Assembly (NCBI RefSeq): GCF_017302275.1
Contig: NZ_JAFLDR010000004.1
Location: 92,545-156,544 of the forward strand
Source: Sulfuritalea sp.
GTDB lineage: Bacteria > Pseudomonadota > Gammaproteobacteria > Burkholderiales > Rhodocyclaceae
Length of the DNA stretch: 64,000 nucleotides
Direction: 5' to 3'
In this document: piece after piece, positions 26,231 through 38,576 of the stretch
Layout: the number at the start of each line of letters is the position of its first letter
Numbering within the stretch: position 1 is the first letter of the stretch
Position numbers and translations under genes: made by a program
Notes under the pieces: model-generated
Told to the model about the DNA's origin: nothing
The model's database searches: none
What the model saw: only the letters and a program-made list of their open reading frames with translations

Positions 26231-29200
26231 GTGCGTCTATACAAGCTGAAACTCTCGGGCTTCAAGTCCTTTGTCGAGCCCACCACGGTGCTTTTTCCGG
26301 GCCAGCTGGCCGGGGTCGTCGGTCCCAACGGTTGCGGCAAATCCAACATCATCGATGCCGTGCGCTGGGTGCTGGGCGAATCCAAGGCCTCGGAACTGCG
26401 CGGCGAGTCGATCCAGGACGTGATCTTCAAGGGATCGGGCAATCGCAAGGAAGTCTCCCGCGCCGCGGTCGAACTTCACTTCGACAATGCCGCGGGTCGC
26501 GCCGCCGGCCAGTGGAGCCAGTACGCCGAGATCACCGTCAAGCGCGTGCTCGACCGCGAGGGCAATTCCAGCTACTACATCAACAACCTGCACGTCCGTC
26601 GCCGCGACGTGATCGACCTCTTCCTCGGCACCGGCCTGGGGCCGCGAGCCTACGCCATCATCGGCCAGGGCATGATTTCGCGCATCGTCGAGGCCAAGCC
26701 CGAGGAACTGCGCTTCTTCCTCGAAGAGGCGGCCGGCGTCACCAAGTACAAGGAACGCCGCCGGGAAACCGAACATCGCCTGGAAGACGCCCGCGAGAAC
26801 ATCGCCCGCGTCGATGACATCCGCAACGAACTCAAGAAGCAGGTCGAGCACCTTCAGGCGCAGGCCGCCGTGGCACAGCAGTATCGCGGCCTGCACGAGG
26901 AGATGTCGCGCAAGCAGACCCTGCTCTGGCTGAAGAAACGCAATGACGCACGCAGCGACGGCCAGCGCCTGTCGCGCCAGGTCGAGGAAGCCGTCACCCG
27001 GGTCGAGGCCGAAACCGCGCAGTTGCGCGAAATCGAAGCACGCGTCGAGCACTCGCGCGAGAGCCACTATTCGGCGTCCGATGCGCTGCATGCCGCGCAG
27101 GCGGAAATGCATGCCGCGACCAACGAGGTCGGCCGGCTGGAAAGCGAATTGGGCCATCTGCGCGATTCACGCAGCCGGTTGGAAACGCGGCTGGCCCAAC
27201 TGGGTGCTGAACAAAGCCACTGGAGCGGCCAGCAGGCGACCCTGGCGGAAGATTCGGCGCGCTGGAACGCGCTTCTGGATAACTCCCGCAATCGTGTCGC
27301 CGCCGCTGCCGCGCGCCACGAGGAGGCTGCCGCGCGCCTGCCGGAGTGCGAGGACGCGGTGCAAAGTGCCGGCGGCGATGTCACCGAGGCCCGTCGCGCC
27401 CTGAGCGAGGCCGAGCAGGCCTTGCGCCTGGCCGAGGCCGATCGCGGTCATGCCCAGCGCGCACTTGAAAATCTTGCCCAGCGGCGCGGCCGGCTGGAAC
27501 AGGACAAGCAAGCGCTCGGCGCGCCCGACCCTGCGCAACTGGCCGCGTCGCGCGAGGCCGAGGCACGCGGCGCCGAAGCGCTCGACGTGGCGCAGGAACG
27601 CCTGACCGAACTGCAATCCACCGTGCCTGGAGCGGAAGCCGCGCTGCGCGCGGCACGCGAATCCCTGCAGGCGGCGCATCGCGGCCTGACCGAATCCCGT
27701 GCCCGCCACGATGCCTTGGCCCAGCTGCAGGCCAAGGTGGCCAAGGGCGGGGAGATCGGTGACTGGCTCAAGGCGCGCGGGCTCGCCGAAGCGAAACCCC
27801 TGTGGCAGTCGATCCAGGTCGAGGCGGGCTGGGAAACCGCGGTCGAGGCGGTGTTGCGCGAGCGCTTTTCGGCGCTGGCCGCCGATCCCGAAACGCTGCG
27901 TGCGGCGCTGCAATCGCCTCCACCGGCGATTCTGACCCTGGCCGTGACTTCCGCATTGGCGGCAGCAAGTGCGCCGATGGAAAGCCTGCGCGCCAAGGTG
28001 CGCTGCGAGGATGCGCGCTGGAACGGCGTGCTCGACGAATGGCTGGCCGAAGTGTCGGTCAGCGAGGATCTCGCGGCCGGCTTGCCGCTGGCAACTGGTT
28101 GCCGCGTTTCGCGCGCGGGCCATTTGCTGACGCCGGCCGGCCTCACGCTGTATGTCCCCGATGCCAAGACCCACGGTGTCATCGAACGCCAGCGCGAGAT
28201 CGACGATCTCGCCGCGCAACTCGACGCGCGTGCCGAAGCGGAAGATATCGCGCGCGCGCGCCAGCAGGGCGCGGAACAGGAACTGGCCGAGTTGCAGGTC
28301 CAACTGACGAGCGCCCGGCGTGCCCTGCAGGAAGCCCAGCAGGCCCTGCACGCTGCCCAGGTCGAGGCGCTGAAGCTGGCCCAGGCCCAGGCGCGCTACG
28401 AGGAACGCAGCGCGCAGATCGACCGCGACCTGGCAGAGTTGCAGCGGCAGGAGGAAATCGAGAAGGCGCGCATCGGGCGCGCCGACGACGAGGGAGAACT
28501 GCAGCGCGAGCGCCTCAGCGCCGTGCGCGAGCGCGTCGAGCGCGCCATCGACCTGCACCGGCAGAGGGACATGGCGCTGCGCGACGCGCGGGCGGTCGAG
28601 ACCCAGCTCGGGCGCGAGTTGCAGGAAGCCGGGTTTTCCGAGCGTGAATGCCTCTCCAAACTCGATGACAACGGCCGCGCGGCGGCGACGGCCAGCAGCC
28701 AGTTGCAGCGCATCGACGCCGAAACCGCGGCGGCGCGCACCGAGGTCGCCGGCATCAGCGACACCGTGCTGCAGGAACAACTGCATGCGGCGCTGGATGC
28801 GCGCGGCATCAAAGAGTCGGCGCTGGCGGAACGGCGCAACGTGCTCGAAGCGGCGGCCGGCGAACTGCGCAACCTCGACGAACAGCGCCTGCGGCTGGAG
28901 CAGGGCCTGACGCCGCTGCGCGACAAGATCAGCGACTTGCGGCTCAAGGCCCAGGCGGCGCAGCTCAACGAGGAGCAGTACCGCGAGCGCCTCGCCGAAG
29001 TACGCGTCGTCAGCGAGGCGGACGAAGCCCCCTTCCTCGGCGAACTTTCCGCGGGTGGCGCCGATAGGCTCAAGGACAGCGTCCTGCAGGGCGACATCGC
29101 GCGGCTCACCGCCGAAATCGAAACGTTGGGCCCGGTCAATCTTGCGGCGCTGGAGGAACTCGCCACGGCGTCCGAGCGCAAGAGCTTCCTCGATGCGCAG

Positions 29201-29752
29201 TCCGCCGATCTGGCCGAGGCCATCGGCACGCTGGAGGACGCCATCCGCCGCATCGACCGCGAAACCCGCGAGCAGTTGCAGGAGACCTACAACACGGTCA
29301 ACCTGCATTTCGGCAACCTGTTCCCGCAGCTCTTCGGCGGCGGCGAAGCGCGGCTGATACTGACCGGCGACGAAATCCTCGATGCCGGCATCCAGATCAT
29401 GGCGCAACCGCCGGGAAAGAAGAACACCACGATCCACCTGTTGTCCGGCGGGGAGAAGGCGCTTACCGCGATCGCCCTGGTGTTCGCCATCTTCAACCTG
29501 AACCCGGCCCCGTTCTGCATGCTCGACGAAGTCGATGCACCGCTCGACGATTCCAACACCGTGCGTTTCTGCGAGATGGTCAAGCGCATGTCCGTGAATA
29601 CGCAGTTCGTCTTCATTTCGCATAACAAGATCGCCATGGAAATGGCGCAGCAACTGATCGGCGTGACCATGCAGGAGCAGGGCGTGTCGCGCGTGGTGGA
29701 AGTCGATATCGAAGAGGCGCTGCGCCTCGCCGACGAACAGAAAGTGGCTTGA
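26231..29752 (+). CDS. smc: Chromosome segregation ATPase SMC
   Basis: A 1173-residue condensin core protein. The head is split between the two ends. Walker [10 protein letters not shown] is at residues 31-39, with the following [10 protein letters not shown]. The C-terminal signature is [19 protein letters not shown], and Walker B is [15 protein letters not shown]. Long Glu/Arg/Ala-rich coiled coils occupy about 170-500 and 670-1010, with a hinge-like globular part between them. GTG 26231 is the best start since it opens directly into the conserved [17 protein letters not shown] extension upstream would include promoter DNA. It is followed by zipA with a 2-base gap. A copy of the dispersed repeat encodes ESALAERR within the second coil. 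Confidence 0.95.
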   Translation: MRLYKLKLSGFKSFVEPTTVLFPGQLAGVVGPNGCGKSNIIDAVRWVLGESKASELRGESIQDVIFKGSGNRKEVSRAAVELHFDNAAGRAAGQWSQYAEITVKRVLDREGNSSYYINNLHVRRRDVIDLFLGTGLGPRAYAIIGQGMISRIVEAKPEELRFFLEEAAGVTKYKERRRETEHRLEDARENIARVDDIRNELKKQVEHLQAQAAVAQQYRGLHEEMSRKQTLLWLKKRNDARSDGQRLSRQVEEAVTRVEAETAQLREIEARVEHSRESHYSASDALHAAQAEMHAATNEVGRLESELGHLRDSRSRLETRLAQLGAEQSHWSGQQATLAEDSARWNALLDNSRNRVAAAAARHEEAAARLPECEDAVQSAGGDVTEARRALSEAEQALRLAEADRGHAQRALENLAQRRGRLEQDKQALGAPDPAQLAASREAEARGAEALDVAQERLTELQSTVPGAEAALRAARESLQAAHRGLTESRARHDALAQLQAKVAKGGEIGDWLKARGLAEAKPLWQSIQVEAGWETAVEAVLRERFSALAADPETLRAALQSPPPAILTLAVTSALAAASAPMESLRAKVRCEDARWNGVLDEWLAEVSVSEDLAAGLPLATGCRVSRAGHLLTPAGLTLYVPDAKTHGVIERQREIDDLAAQLDARAEAEDIARARQQGAEQELAELQVQLTSARRALQEAQQALHAAQVEALKLAQAQARYEERSAQIDRDLAELQRQEEIEKARIGRADDEGELQRERLSAVRERVERAIDLHRQRDMALRDARAVETQLGRELQEAGFSERECLSKLDDNGRAAATASSQLQRIDAETAAARTEVAGISDTVLQEQLHAALDARGIKESALAERRNVLEAAAGELRNLDEQRLRLEQGLTPLRDKISDLRLKAQAAQLNEEQYRERLAEVRVVSEADEAPFLGELSAGGADRLKDSVLQGDIARLTAEIETLGPVNLAALEELATASERKSFLDAQSADLAEAIGTLEDAIRRIDRETREQLQETYNTVNLHFGNLFPQLFGGGEARLILTGDEILDAGIQIMAQPPGKKNTTIHLLSGGEKALTAIALVFAIFNLNPAPFCMLDEVDAPLDDSNTVRFCEMVKRMSVNTQFVFISHNKIAMEMAQQLIGVTMQEQGVSRVVEVDIEEALRLADEQKVA
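28815..28836 (+). repeat. Dispersed 22-bp repeat, copy B (exact, inside smc)
   Basis: Exact match to the consensus, read as part of E-S-A-L-A-E-R-R in the SMC coiled coil. This copy might reflect codon bias as well as a true repeat. Confidence 0.6.
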
Positions 29753-29754
29753 GC

Positions 29755-33093
<3,339 letters not shown>

Positions 33094-33097
<4 letters not shown>

Positions 33098-33960
33098 AAA
33101 AAGTCACCAAGGCGGTCTTTCCCGTGGCGGGCCTGGGCACCCGCTTTCTGCCGGCGACCAAGGCCAGTCCGAAGGAGATGATGCCGATCGTCGACAAGCC
33201 GCTGATCCAGTACGCGGTGGAAGAAGCCGTCGCGGCCGGGATCACCGACATGATCTTCGTCACGGGCCGCTCCAAGCGCGCCATCGAGGACCATTTCGAC
33301 AAGGCCTACGAGCTGGAGAGCGAACTCGAACAGCGCGGCAAGACCGAGTTGCTGGAGTTCGTGCGCAACATGATTCCGAAGAACATCAACTGCATCTACA
33401 TCCGCCAGCCCGAAGCGCTGGGTCTGGGCCATGCGGTGCTGTGCGCCTATCCGGCGGTGGGCGACGAACCCTTCGCCGTGTTGCTGGCCGACGACCTGCT
33501 CGATGGCGATCCGCCGGTGATGAAGCAGATGGTCGATGTCTATGACTACTACCGCGGCTCGGTGATCGGCGTGCAGCAGGTCGCCCGCGAAGACACGCCC
33601 AGCTACGGCATCGTCGAATCGAAACCGATGACCGATACCCTGGAACAGATCGTGCGCATCGTCGAAAAGCCCAAGCCCGAGGATGCACCCTCGACCCTGG
33701 CGGTGGTTGGCCGCTATGTGTTGACGCCGCGCATCTTTCACCACCTGGCGCGCATCGGCAAGGGTTCCGGCGGCGAGATCCAGCTCACCGACGGCATCGC
33801 GGCGTTGCTTACCGAAGAACAGGTGATGGCCTATCGCTACCGAGGCACGCGCTACGACTGCGGCTCCAAGCTGGGCTACCTTGAGGCGACCGTGGCCTTC
33901 GGCCTGCGCCATCCGGAAGTGGGTCCGCAGTTCGCGACGATGCTGAAGAACCGGAAATGA
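33094..33960 (+). CDS. galU: UTP-glucose-1-phosphate uridylyltransferase
   Basis: A 288-residue nucleotidyltransferase making UDP-glucose for polysaccharides and cell envelope. The opening [31 protein letters not shown] is the family pyrophosphorylase signature and catalytic Lys loop. [15 protein letters not shown] and the C-terminal [19 protein letters not shown] are also typical. ATG 33094 is preferred to 33088 because the ribosome-binding site at 33081-33087 has correct spacing only for it. It overlaps hpt as ATGA. Confidence 0.95.
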
Positions 33961-34502
33961 ATCCGCAGGAAGCGCGCCGCATCCTTGACGAAGCGGACCC
34001 GATCTGTTCGGCTGAAGAGTCGGCGCTGGCGGTACGGCGGGTGGCGGCCGAAATCGGCCAGCGCCTCGGAAAAGCCAATCCGCTGGTGCTGTCGGTGATG
34101 GGCGGGGCGGTGGTGTTTACCGGCCAGCTGCTGCCACAACTGGATTTCCCGCTCGACTTCGATTACCTGCATGTCACGCGTTATGGCAACGTCACCACCG
34201 GCGGCGAACTGGAATGGATAGTCAAGCCGCGCTCGGCCGTCGCCGGGCGCGTCGTGCTGGTGGTCGATGACATCCTCGACGAAGGCGTGACGATGGCTGA
34301 AGTCGCCACGCACCTGAGAGCACTGGGTGCGCAGGAGGTCCTGTGCGCCGTGTTCGCTGACAAGGACCTAGGTCGGGCCAAGCCAATCGTCGCCGACTTC
34401 ATCGGTGTCCACGTGCCCAATCGTTACGTGTTCGGCTACGGCATGGACGTCAAGGGCGCCTGGCGCAATCTGCCCGCCGTGTATGCGGTGAAGGGCCTGT
34501 AA
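33957..34502 (+). CDS. hpt: Hypoxanthine-guanine phosphoribosyltransferase
   Basis: A 181-residue purine-salvage enzyme. The PRPP-binding loop [15 protein letters not shown] is near residue 98, with the flexible loop [10 protein letters not shown]. The C-terminal [21 protein letters not shown] is characteristic of the hypoxanthine-type enzymes. The start overlaps the galU stop by four bases. Residues 21-28, ESALAVRR, are encoded by a copy of the dispersed repeat. Confidence 0.92.
   Translation: MNPQEARRILDEADPICSAEESALAVRRVAAEIGQRLGKANPLVLSVMGGAVVFTGQLLPQLDFPLDFDYLHVTRYGNVTTGGELEWIVKPRSAVAGRVVLVVDDILDEGVTMAEVATHLRALGAQEVLCAVFADKDLGRAKPIVADFIGVHVPNRYVFGYGMDVKGAWRNLPAVYAVKGL
34018..34039 (+). 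repeat. Dispersed 22-bp repeat, copy C (exact, inside hpt)
   Basis: Exact consensus match, read as E-S-A-L-A-V-R-R near the Hpt N-terminus. Its 19-base left part is identical with the intergenic copy A. Confidence 0.65.
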
Positions 34503-34589
34503 GGGCAGGTCACCGTTGCGCGAAGGAGGTGTTCGCCGCAAGCGCTTGCGTAAGTGCAACAGTTTTTTTTGCGTGGAGCCGCGCAGGGC

Positions 34590-34619
34590 TTGCAAGTTGC
34601 GCGGAAATAGTGGAACAAT
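34590..34619 (+). promoter_or_regulatory. Candidate promoter of the HU-like gene
   Basis: TTGCAA (34590-34595), 18-base spacer, then AACAAT (34614-34619), 28 bases before the ATG. The region is more AT-rich than its surroundings, which suits a strongly expressed nucleoid protein. Confidence 0.45.
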
Positions 34620-34647
34620 GCGGCTTTCCAAACCAAAGGGGTACTCG

Positions 34648-35013
34648 ATGAACAAGAGCGAACTGATCGATGCAGTAGCCGAGCGTGCCGAACTGTCGAA
34701 GGCCGCAGTCAACAAGGCAATCGACGCGATGACCGAAGTGATCACCTCCGTAATCGCCAAAGGCAATCCGGTTGCCCTGATCGGTTTCGGCACATTCAAG
34801 TCCGTGATGCGTTCCGCACGCACCGGCAAGAACCCGAAGACCGGCGCGCCGCTGAAGATCGCCGCCAAGGCCGTACCGAAGTTCTCCGCTGGCGCCGGCC
34901 TCAAGGCCGCCGTGGCTGGCAAGAAGCCCGCCGCGAAGAAGGCTGCCGCTCCGGCCAAGAAAGCCGCCGCCAAGCCCGCCGCCGCGAAGAAGCCCGCCGC
35001 CAAGAAGAAGTAA
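34648..35013 (+). CDS. HU-family DNA-binding protein with histone H1-like Lys/Ala/Pro tail
   Basis: A 121-residue nucleoid protein. Residues 1-90 are an HU/IHF fold (MNKSELIDAVAERAELSKAA, then GFGTF and the DNA-clamp segment RTGKNPKTGAPLKI). Residues 91-121 are a repetitive basic tail made of AAKK, PAKK and KPAA units, like the C-terminus of eukaryotic histone H1. ATG 34648 is the true start; the open frame to 34516 adds an unrelated extension. A strong terminator follows at once. Confidence 0.93.
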   Translation: MNKSELIDAVAERAELSKAAVNKAIDAMTEVITSVIAKGNPVALIGFGTFKSVMRSARTGKNPKTGAPLKIAAKAVPKFSAGAGLKAAVAGKKPAAKKAAAPAKKAAAKPAAAKKPAAKKK

Positions 35014-35027
35014 TCCTTCCGGCATGT

Positions 35028-35059
35028 AAAAAAGGCAACCCCCGGGTTGCCTTTTTTTT
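35028..35059. terminator. Bidirectional rho-independent terminator
   Basis: Six As, stem GGCAACC / GGTTGCC with a four-base loop, then eight Ts. It can end the HU-like gene forward and DUF1015 in reverse. Confidence 0.9.
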
Positions 35060-35103
35060 CGCGACGCCTGAGCGGCCGGTATCCGGCGGATGGGGCGTGC
35101 CCT

Positions 35104-36354
35104 TCAGTCGAGCACGTGGGACACCAGGCCGTCCGCCAGCTTGGGTTCGAACCAGGTCGATTTCGGCGGCATCACCTCGTTGCTGTCGGCGACCGCCATC
35201 AACTGATCCATGCGTGTGGGATGCAGGGCGAATGCCACGGCCATTTCGCCCGAGTCGACGCGCTTTTCCAGTTCGGCAAGGCCGCGGATGCCGCCGACGA
35301 AATCGATGCGCTTGTCGCGGCGCAGGTCGGCGATACCCAGCAACGGGCCCAGCACGTGATCGGACAGCAGCGACACGTCGAGGCTGGCGACCGGATCCTG
35401 CGGTACCAGCGCAGGCTTGATTGAAAGCCTGTGCCATTTTCCGGCGAGGTACATGCCGAACTCGCCGGGGCGCGACGGATGCACCCGCTGCGCGCTGGCT
35501 TCCACGCTGAAGGCGCCGCTCAGCTTCTGCAGCAGCGATGCTGCGTCGAGTCCACGCAAATCCTTGACCACGCGGTTGTAGTCGAGGATCTTCATCTGGT
35601 GATGCGGGAAGATCACGGCCAGGAAGGAGTCGGCCGAGTTCGTCCGACCCTGCTGGTGGCGCGCCGCGGCGACACGCGAGGCGGCCGCCGAACGGTGGTG
35701 GCCGTCGGCAATGTAGAGCGCCTTCATCGCGGAAAACGTTTCGGTGATGGCGGCGATCGCCGCGGGATCGGCCAGCACCCAGATCTGGTGGCGGATGCCG
35801 TCGTCGGCGGTGACATCGGAGTCCGGCGTGCCGCGGGCGATGGCGTCGATCAGTGCATCGGCGGTGGCCGAGGTCGGATAGGCAAGCAGGACGGGCCCGG
35901 TCTGGGCATTGAGCGCCTCGATCTGCCGCACGCGGTCGTCTTCCTTGTCGGGCCGGGTGAATTCGTGCTTGCGGATGCGGTTGCTGTCGTAGTCGGCGAC
36001 GTTCGCCGCCGCCACGATGCCTGTCTGGACATGGTCTTCGCCGCTTTCACCAATCGCGCCGGGCATGGTCAGGCGGTAGGCGTAGTAGCAGGGCGCCGAA
36101 TCGCGCACCAGGATGTCGGCGTCGAGCATTTTCCGCAGGTTTGCGGCGGCCTTGGCATAGACCTCCGGCGCATAGGGGTCGGTGTCGCGCGGCAGGTCGA
36201 TTTCCGGTTTGGAGATATGCAGGAAGGACCAGGGCTTGCCGGCAGCGCGGGTTCTCGCCTCGTCGCTCGACAGCACATCGTAGGGAGGGGCGGCGATGGC
36301 GCTGGCCTGGCCGGCAGCCGGGCGCAGTCCGCGGAAGGGTTGGATCAGGCTCAT
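35104..36354 (-). CDS. DUF1015 family protein
   Basis: A 416-residue cytoplasmic protein of the widespread DUF1015 family. The N-terminus FRGLRPAAGQASAIAAPPYDVLS, the central YIADGHHRSAAASR (near residue 215) and the C-terminal EVMPPKSTWFEPKL are family hallmarks. The His-His-Arg and Asp-Gly motif suggests a nucleotidyl- or phosphate-handling site, and homology to the serine-kinase SerK family has been discussed, but the function here is not known. It lies 9 bases downstream of the DAHP-synthase gene on the same strand. Confidence 0.85.
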   Translation of the reverse strand: MSLIQPFRGLRPAAGQASAIAAPPYDVLSSDEARTRAAGKPWSFLHISKPEIDLPRDTDPYAPEVYAKAAANLRKMLDADILVRDSAPCYYAYRLTMPGAIGESGEDHVQTGIVAAANVADYDSNRIRKHEFTRPDKEDDRVRQIEALNAQTGPVLLAYPTSATADALIDAIARGTPDSDVTADDGIRHQIWVLADPAAIAAITETFSAMKALYIADGHHRSAAASRVAAARHQQGRTNSADSFLAVIFPHHQMKILDYNRVVKDLRGLDAASLLQKLSGAFSVEASAQRVHPSRPGEFGMYLAGKWHRLSIKPALVPQDPVASLDVSLLSDHVLGPLLGIADLRRDKRIDFVGGIRGLAELEKRVDSGEMAVAFALHPTRMDQLMAVADSNEVMPPKSTWFEPKLADGLVSHVLD

Positions 36355-36363
36355 GGCGGTGGC

Positions 36364-37455
36364 TCAGGAATTGGCGGGTTGGGGAATGACGCTGCGTAGG
36401 GCCGCGTCGGCCTCGCGAATCATGGTCTCGGTGGTCGCCCAGTCGACGCAGGCGTCGGTGACCGAACAGCCGTATTTCAGTTGCCCATGCAAGGCCGGGT
36501 CGTCGGGAATCGGCTGGTTGCCGGCTTCGATGAAGCTCTCGATCATCAGGCCGACGATGGAGCGATGTCCGCTCCTGCGCTGGTCGCGGATCTGGTTGAT
36601 GCAGTCATGCATCACCAGCGGTTGCAGGTCCGGCTTCTTGTAGCTGTTGGCATGCGAGCAATCGACCACGATGTTGTGCGGCAAGTTCGCCTTGGCCAGT
36701 GCATCTTCGGCCAGCGCGACGCTGACCGTGTCGTAGTTGGGCCGGCCGCCGCCGCCGCGCAGCACCAGGTGGCCGTAGCGGTTGCCGGCGGTGCGTACCA
36801 CGCAGGAACGGCCCTGCATGTTGATGCCGAGGAAGCTGTGCGGGCTGCCGGCCGAAATGATCGCATTCACCGCGGCGTCGAGCGAGCCGTCGGTGCCGTT
36901 CTTGAAGCCGACCGGCGTTGAAAGTCCCGAGGACATTTCGCGATGGGTTTGCGACTCGGAGGTGCGCGCGCCGATCGCGGTCCACGCGATCAGGTCACCC
37001 AGGTACTGCGGCGCGATCGGGTCGAGCGCCTCGGTGCCGGCCGGCAGCCCGAGCTCATTCACCGCCAGCAGGAATTCGCGCGCCTTGTGCAGTCCTTCCT
37101 CGATGTGGAAGGAATCGTCCATGCGCGGATCGTTGATGTAACCCTTCCAGCCGGTGGCGGTACGCGGCTTTTCGAAATACACCCGCATCACCAGCTGCAG
37201 GGTGCCGGCCACTTCGTCGGCGAGTTTCTTCAGACGCCGCGCGTAATCGATGCCGGCGACCGGGTCGTGGATCGAACAGGGGCCGACCACGACGAAGACG
37301 CGAGGGTCGCTGCCGTCGAGGATGCCTTGCAGGGCGCGCCGTCCCGCCAGCACCGACTCGGCGGCGGCATCGGACAGAGGCAGGCGGGCATGGACTTCCT
37401 CCGGCGTGGGCAGGAGGTCGAAGGCTTCGATGTTGAGGTTTTCGGTTTGTTGCAT
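36364..37455 (-). CDS. aroG: 3-Deoxy-7-phosphoheptulonate synthase (class I)
   Basis: The 363-residue first enzyme of the shikimate pathway (DAHP synthase, AroF/G/H type). VVGPCSIHDPVAGIDYA (near residue 57), VMRVYFEKPRTATGWKGYINDPRMD, and IVDCSHANSYK (phosphoenolpyruvate/metal site) are diagnostic. The length and N-terminal extension suit a regulated form; which aromatic amino acid inhibits it cannot be seen. ATG at 37455. It is followed by DUF1015 in a short operon, and the toxin gene ends 6 bases upstream of its start. Confidence 0.94.
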   Translation of the reverse strand: MQQTENLNIEAFDLLPTPEEVHARLPLSDAAAESVLAGRRALQGILDGSDPRVFVVVGPCSIHDPVAGIDYARRLKKLADEVAGTLQLVMRVYFEKPRTATGWKGYINDPRMDDSFHIEEGLHKAREFLLAVNELGLPAGTEALDPIAPQYLGDLIAWTAIGARTSESQTHREMSSGLSTPVGFKNGTDGSLDAAVNAIISAGSPHSFLGINMQGRSCVVRTAGNRYGHLVLRGGGGRPNYDTVSVALAEDALAKANLPHNIVVDCSHANSYKKPDLQPLVMHDCINQIRDQRRSGHRSIVGLMIESFIEAGNQPIPDDPALHGQLKYGCSVTDACVDWATTETMIREADAALRSVIPQPANS

Positions 37456-37460
37456 GTCGG

Positions 37461-37847
37461 CTACCAGATACGTTTGATGCCGTAATCGGAAAATGCCCGG
37501 TCGGAACTGACTACGGGCAGCTTGCGGTTCTTCGCCTGCGCGACCAGCAGCCGGTCGAAGGGGTCGCGATGATGAAGAGGGAGGGTTTCGATGGCGGCCA
37601 CGTCGTCGATTTCGATACCGAGCAGGCGAAAGCCGTTGGCCTCGATATGGCTCGCCACATAGCGGCCGACCGGCAACGCCAGCTTGATGCCGCCCTGGCC
37701 GGACTTGATCGCCAGTTCCCAGGCGACGACGACGCTGACCAGAATTTCATTGTCCGGATTGGCGATGCAGGATTTGGCCCGCGTCGACAACTTGTCGTCG
37801 CCTTCCACCCAGCGCAGGAAGGCATTCGTGTCGAGCAGAGCAATCAC
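37461..37847 (-). CDS. PIN-domain toxin (VapC-like)
   Basis: A 128-residue PIN-fold RNase toxin. Acidic site residues are visible: Asp6 in LLDTNAF, Glu44 in VAWELAIK, Asp95 and Asp98 in HHRDPFDRLL, and Asp116 in VVSSDRAF, as in the PIN subgroup found with Phd/YefM antitoxins. The ATG overlaps the antitoxin stop (ATGA). Targets are unknown. Confidence 0.88.
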   Translation of the reverse strand: MIALLDTNAFLRWVEGDDKLSTRAKSCIANPDNEILVSVVVAWELAIKSGQGGIKLALPVGRYVASHIEANGFRLLGIEIDDVAAIETLPLHHRDPFDRLLVAQAKNRKLPVVSSDRAFSDYGIKRIW

Positions 37848-38074
37848 CCGGTGTAGTCCTCGAACCCCTCCGGGATCGCATCGAAGTTTTCCGCCATGAA
37901 CAGGATCTGCCCCTTGCCAGAGCCGGGCTTACGCTTCTGTTGTGCGCGCTTGATCGGCACCAGCATCGCCAGCGGCTTGTTGTCGCGGGCGATGACGATT
38001 TCCTCGCCCATCATGGCTTTTTGCACCAGCTCCGAGAGATGGGCCTTGGCTTCGGCAATGTTGAACTGCTGCAT
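37844..38074 (-). CDS. Phd/YefM-type antitoxin
   Basis: A 76-residue antitoxin. The N-terminal MQQFNIAEAKAHLSELVQ and the strand EEIVIARDNKPLAMLVPI are the Phd/YefM DNA-binding fold. The C-terminal tail should wrap the toxin. It is the first gene of the pair, with a good GGAG-like site, and a perfect palindrome stands just upstream of it. Confidence 0.87.
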   Translation of the reverse strand: MQQFNIAEAKAHLSELVQKAMMGEEIVIARDNKPLAMLVPIKRAQQKRKPGSGKGQILFMAENFDAIPEGFEDYTG

Positions 38075-38089
38075 GGCAAACTCCTTGTA

Positions 38090-38114
38090 TGTTGGTCATT
38101 TTAAATGACCAACA
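38090..38114. promoter_or_regulatory. Palindromic operator of the toxin-antitoxin operon
   Basis: TGTTGGTCATTT (38090-38101), one centre base, AAATGACCAACA (38103-38114): perfect 12-base arms. It is 16 bases before the antitoxin start and AT-rich at the centre, where a reverse -10 would lie. It suits autoregulation by the antitoxin. Confidence 0.75.
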
Positions 38115-38225
38115 GCTAGAGGTCAAGGTTTGGGCTTGAGAAATTGCGGAGGGCTGGAGCGCGGTTCGACGTGAATGAGGTTGCCTGATCTTTTTGTTGG
38201 CGCGGTCATGCAGTCCGATACCGAA

Positions 38226-38247
38226 AGTCGTCGCTGGCGGGACGGCG
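38226..38247 (+). repeat. Dispersed 22-bp repeat, copy D (one mismatch, intergenic)
   Basis: AGTCGTCGCTGGCG, GG, ACGGCG: one change (G to T) from consensus. Confidence 0.7.
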
Positions 38248-38308
38248 GCTGTTCGGCCGAAGCGGTCCGTCCATTGCATCCCCGTCGGCGGCGGCACTCG
38301 GCCAGGAA

Positions 38309-38395
38309 CCGTCATTCCGGGGCCGCGAAGCGGAACCCGGAGTCCAGCATCCTTGCTCGAACGCCGCTGGATTCCCGCGTTCGCGGGAATGACGG
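38309..38395. repeat. 87-bp element with terminal inverted repeats (REP/MITE-like)
   Basis: It is bounded by CCGTCATTCC and GGAATGACGG, perfect 10-base inverted repeats. Inside the right end is the hairpin ATTCCCGCG-TT-CGCGGGAAT (38371-38390). The sequence style, with GAACCCGGAGTCCAGCATCC between, is that of intergenic palindromic repeats widespread in proteobacteria. Only this copy is in the window. Confidence 0.75.
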
Positions 38396-38576
38396 CAAAG
38401 GGCACGAAGCGGAAATTCTCATCCGTTAGCAACAATGTCGGCTTCGGCCGAGAGCCTGCCCGTCGTCCACGTCACCATCCCGGAGCCGCTTCTCCTGAGT
38501 TCATCAATCGTCGTCACACCAGCGCCATCCGCAAAGGACACTGCCTCCGGCTTCGCCGTAGACATAGTTCGGCGGA
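38396..38576. other. Intergenic stretch with no supported gene
   Basis: Together with 38115-38225 and 38248-38308 this completes the 500-base gap between the antitoxin and mfd. Apart from the repeats listed I see no coding frame with a start signal, no terminator and no tRNA. Confidence 0.6.

Noticed and set aside
34538-34570. Terminator after hpt (palindrome CGCAAGCGCTTGCG plus a run of eight Ts)
   Set aside because: Eleven bases separate the palindrome from the Ts, so it does not form the usual stem-plus-U-tract.
38175-38429. Forward 84-codon ORF in the antitoxin-mfd gap
   Set aside because: It is built almost wholly from repeat copy D and the 87-bp palindromic element, with no ribosome-binding site.
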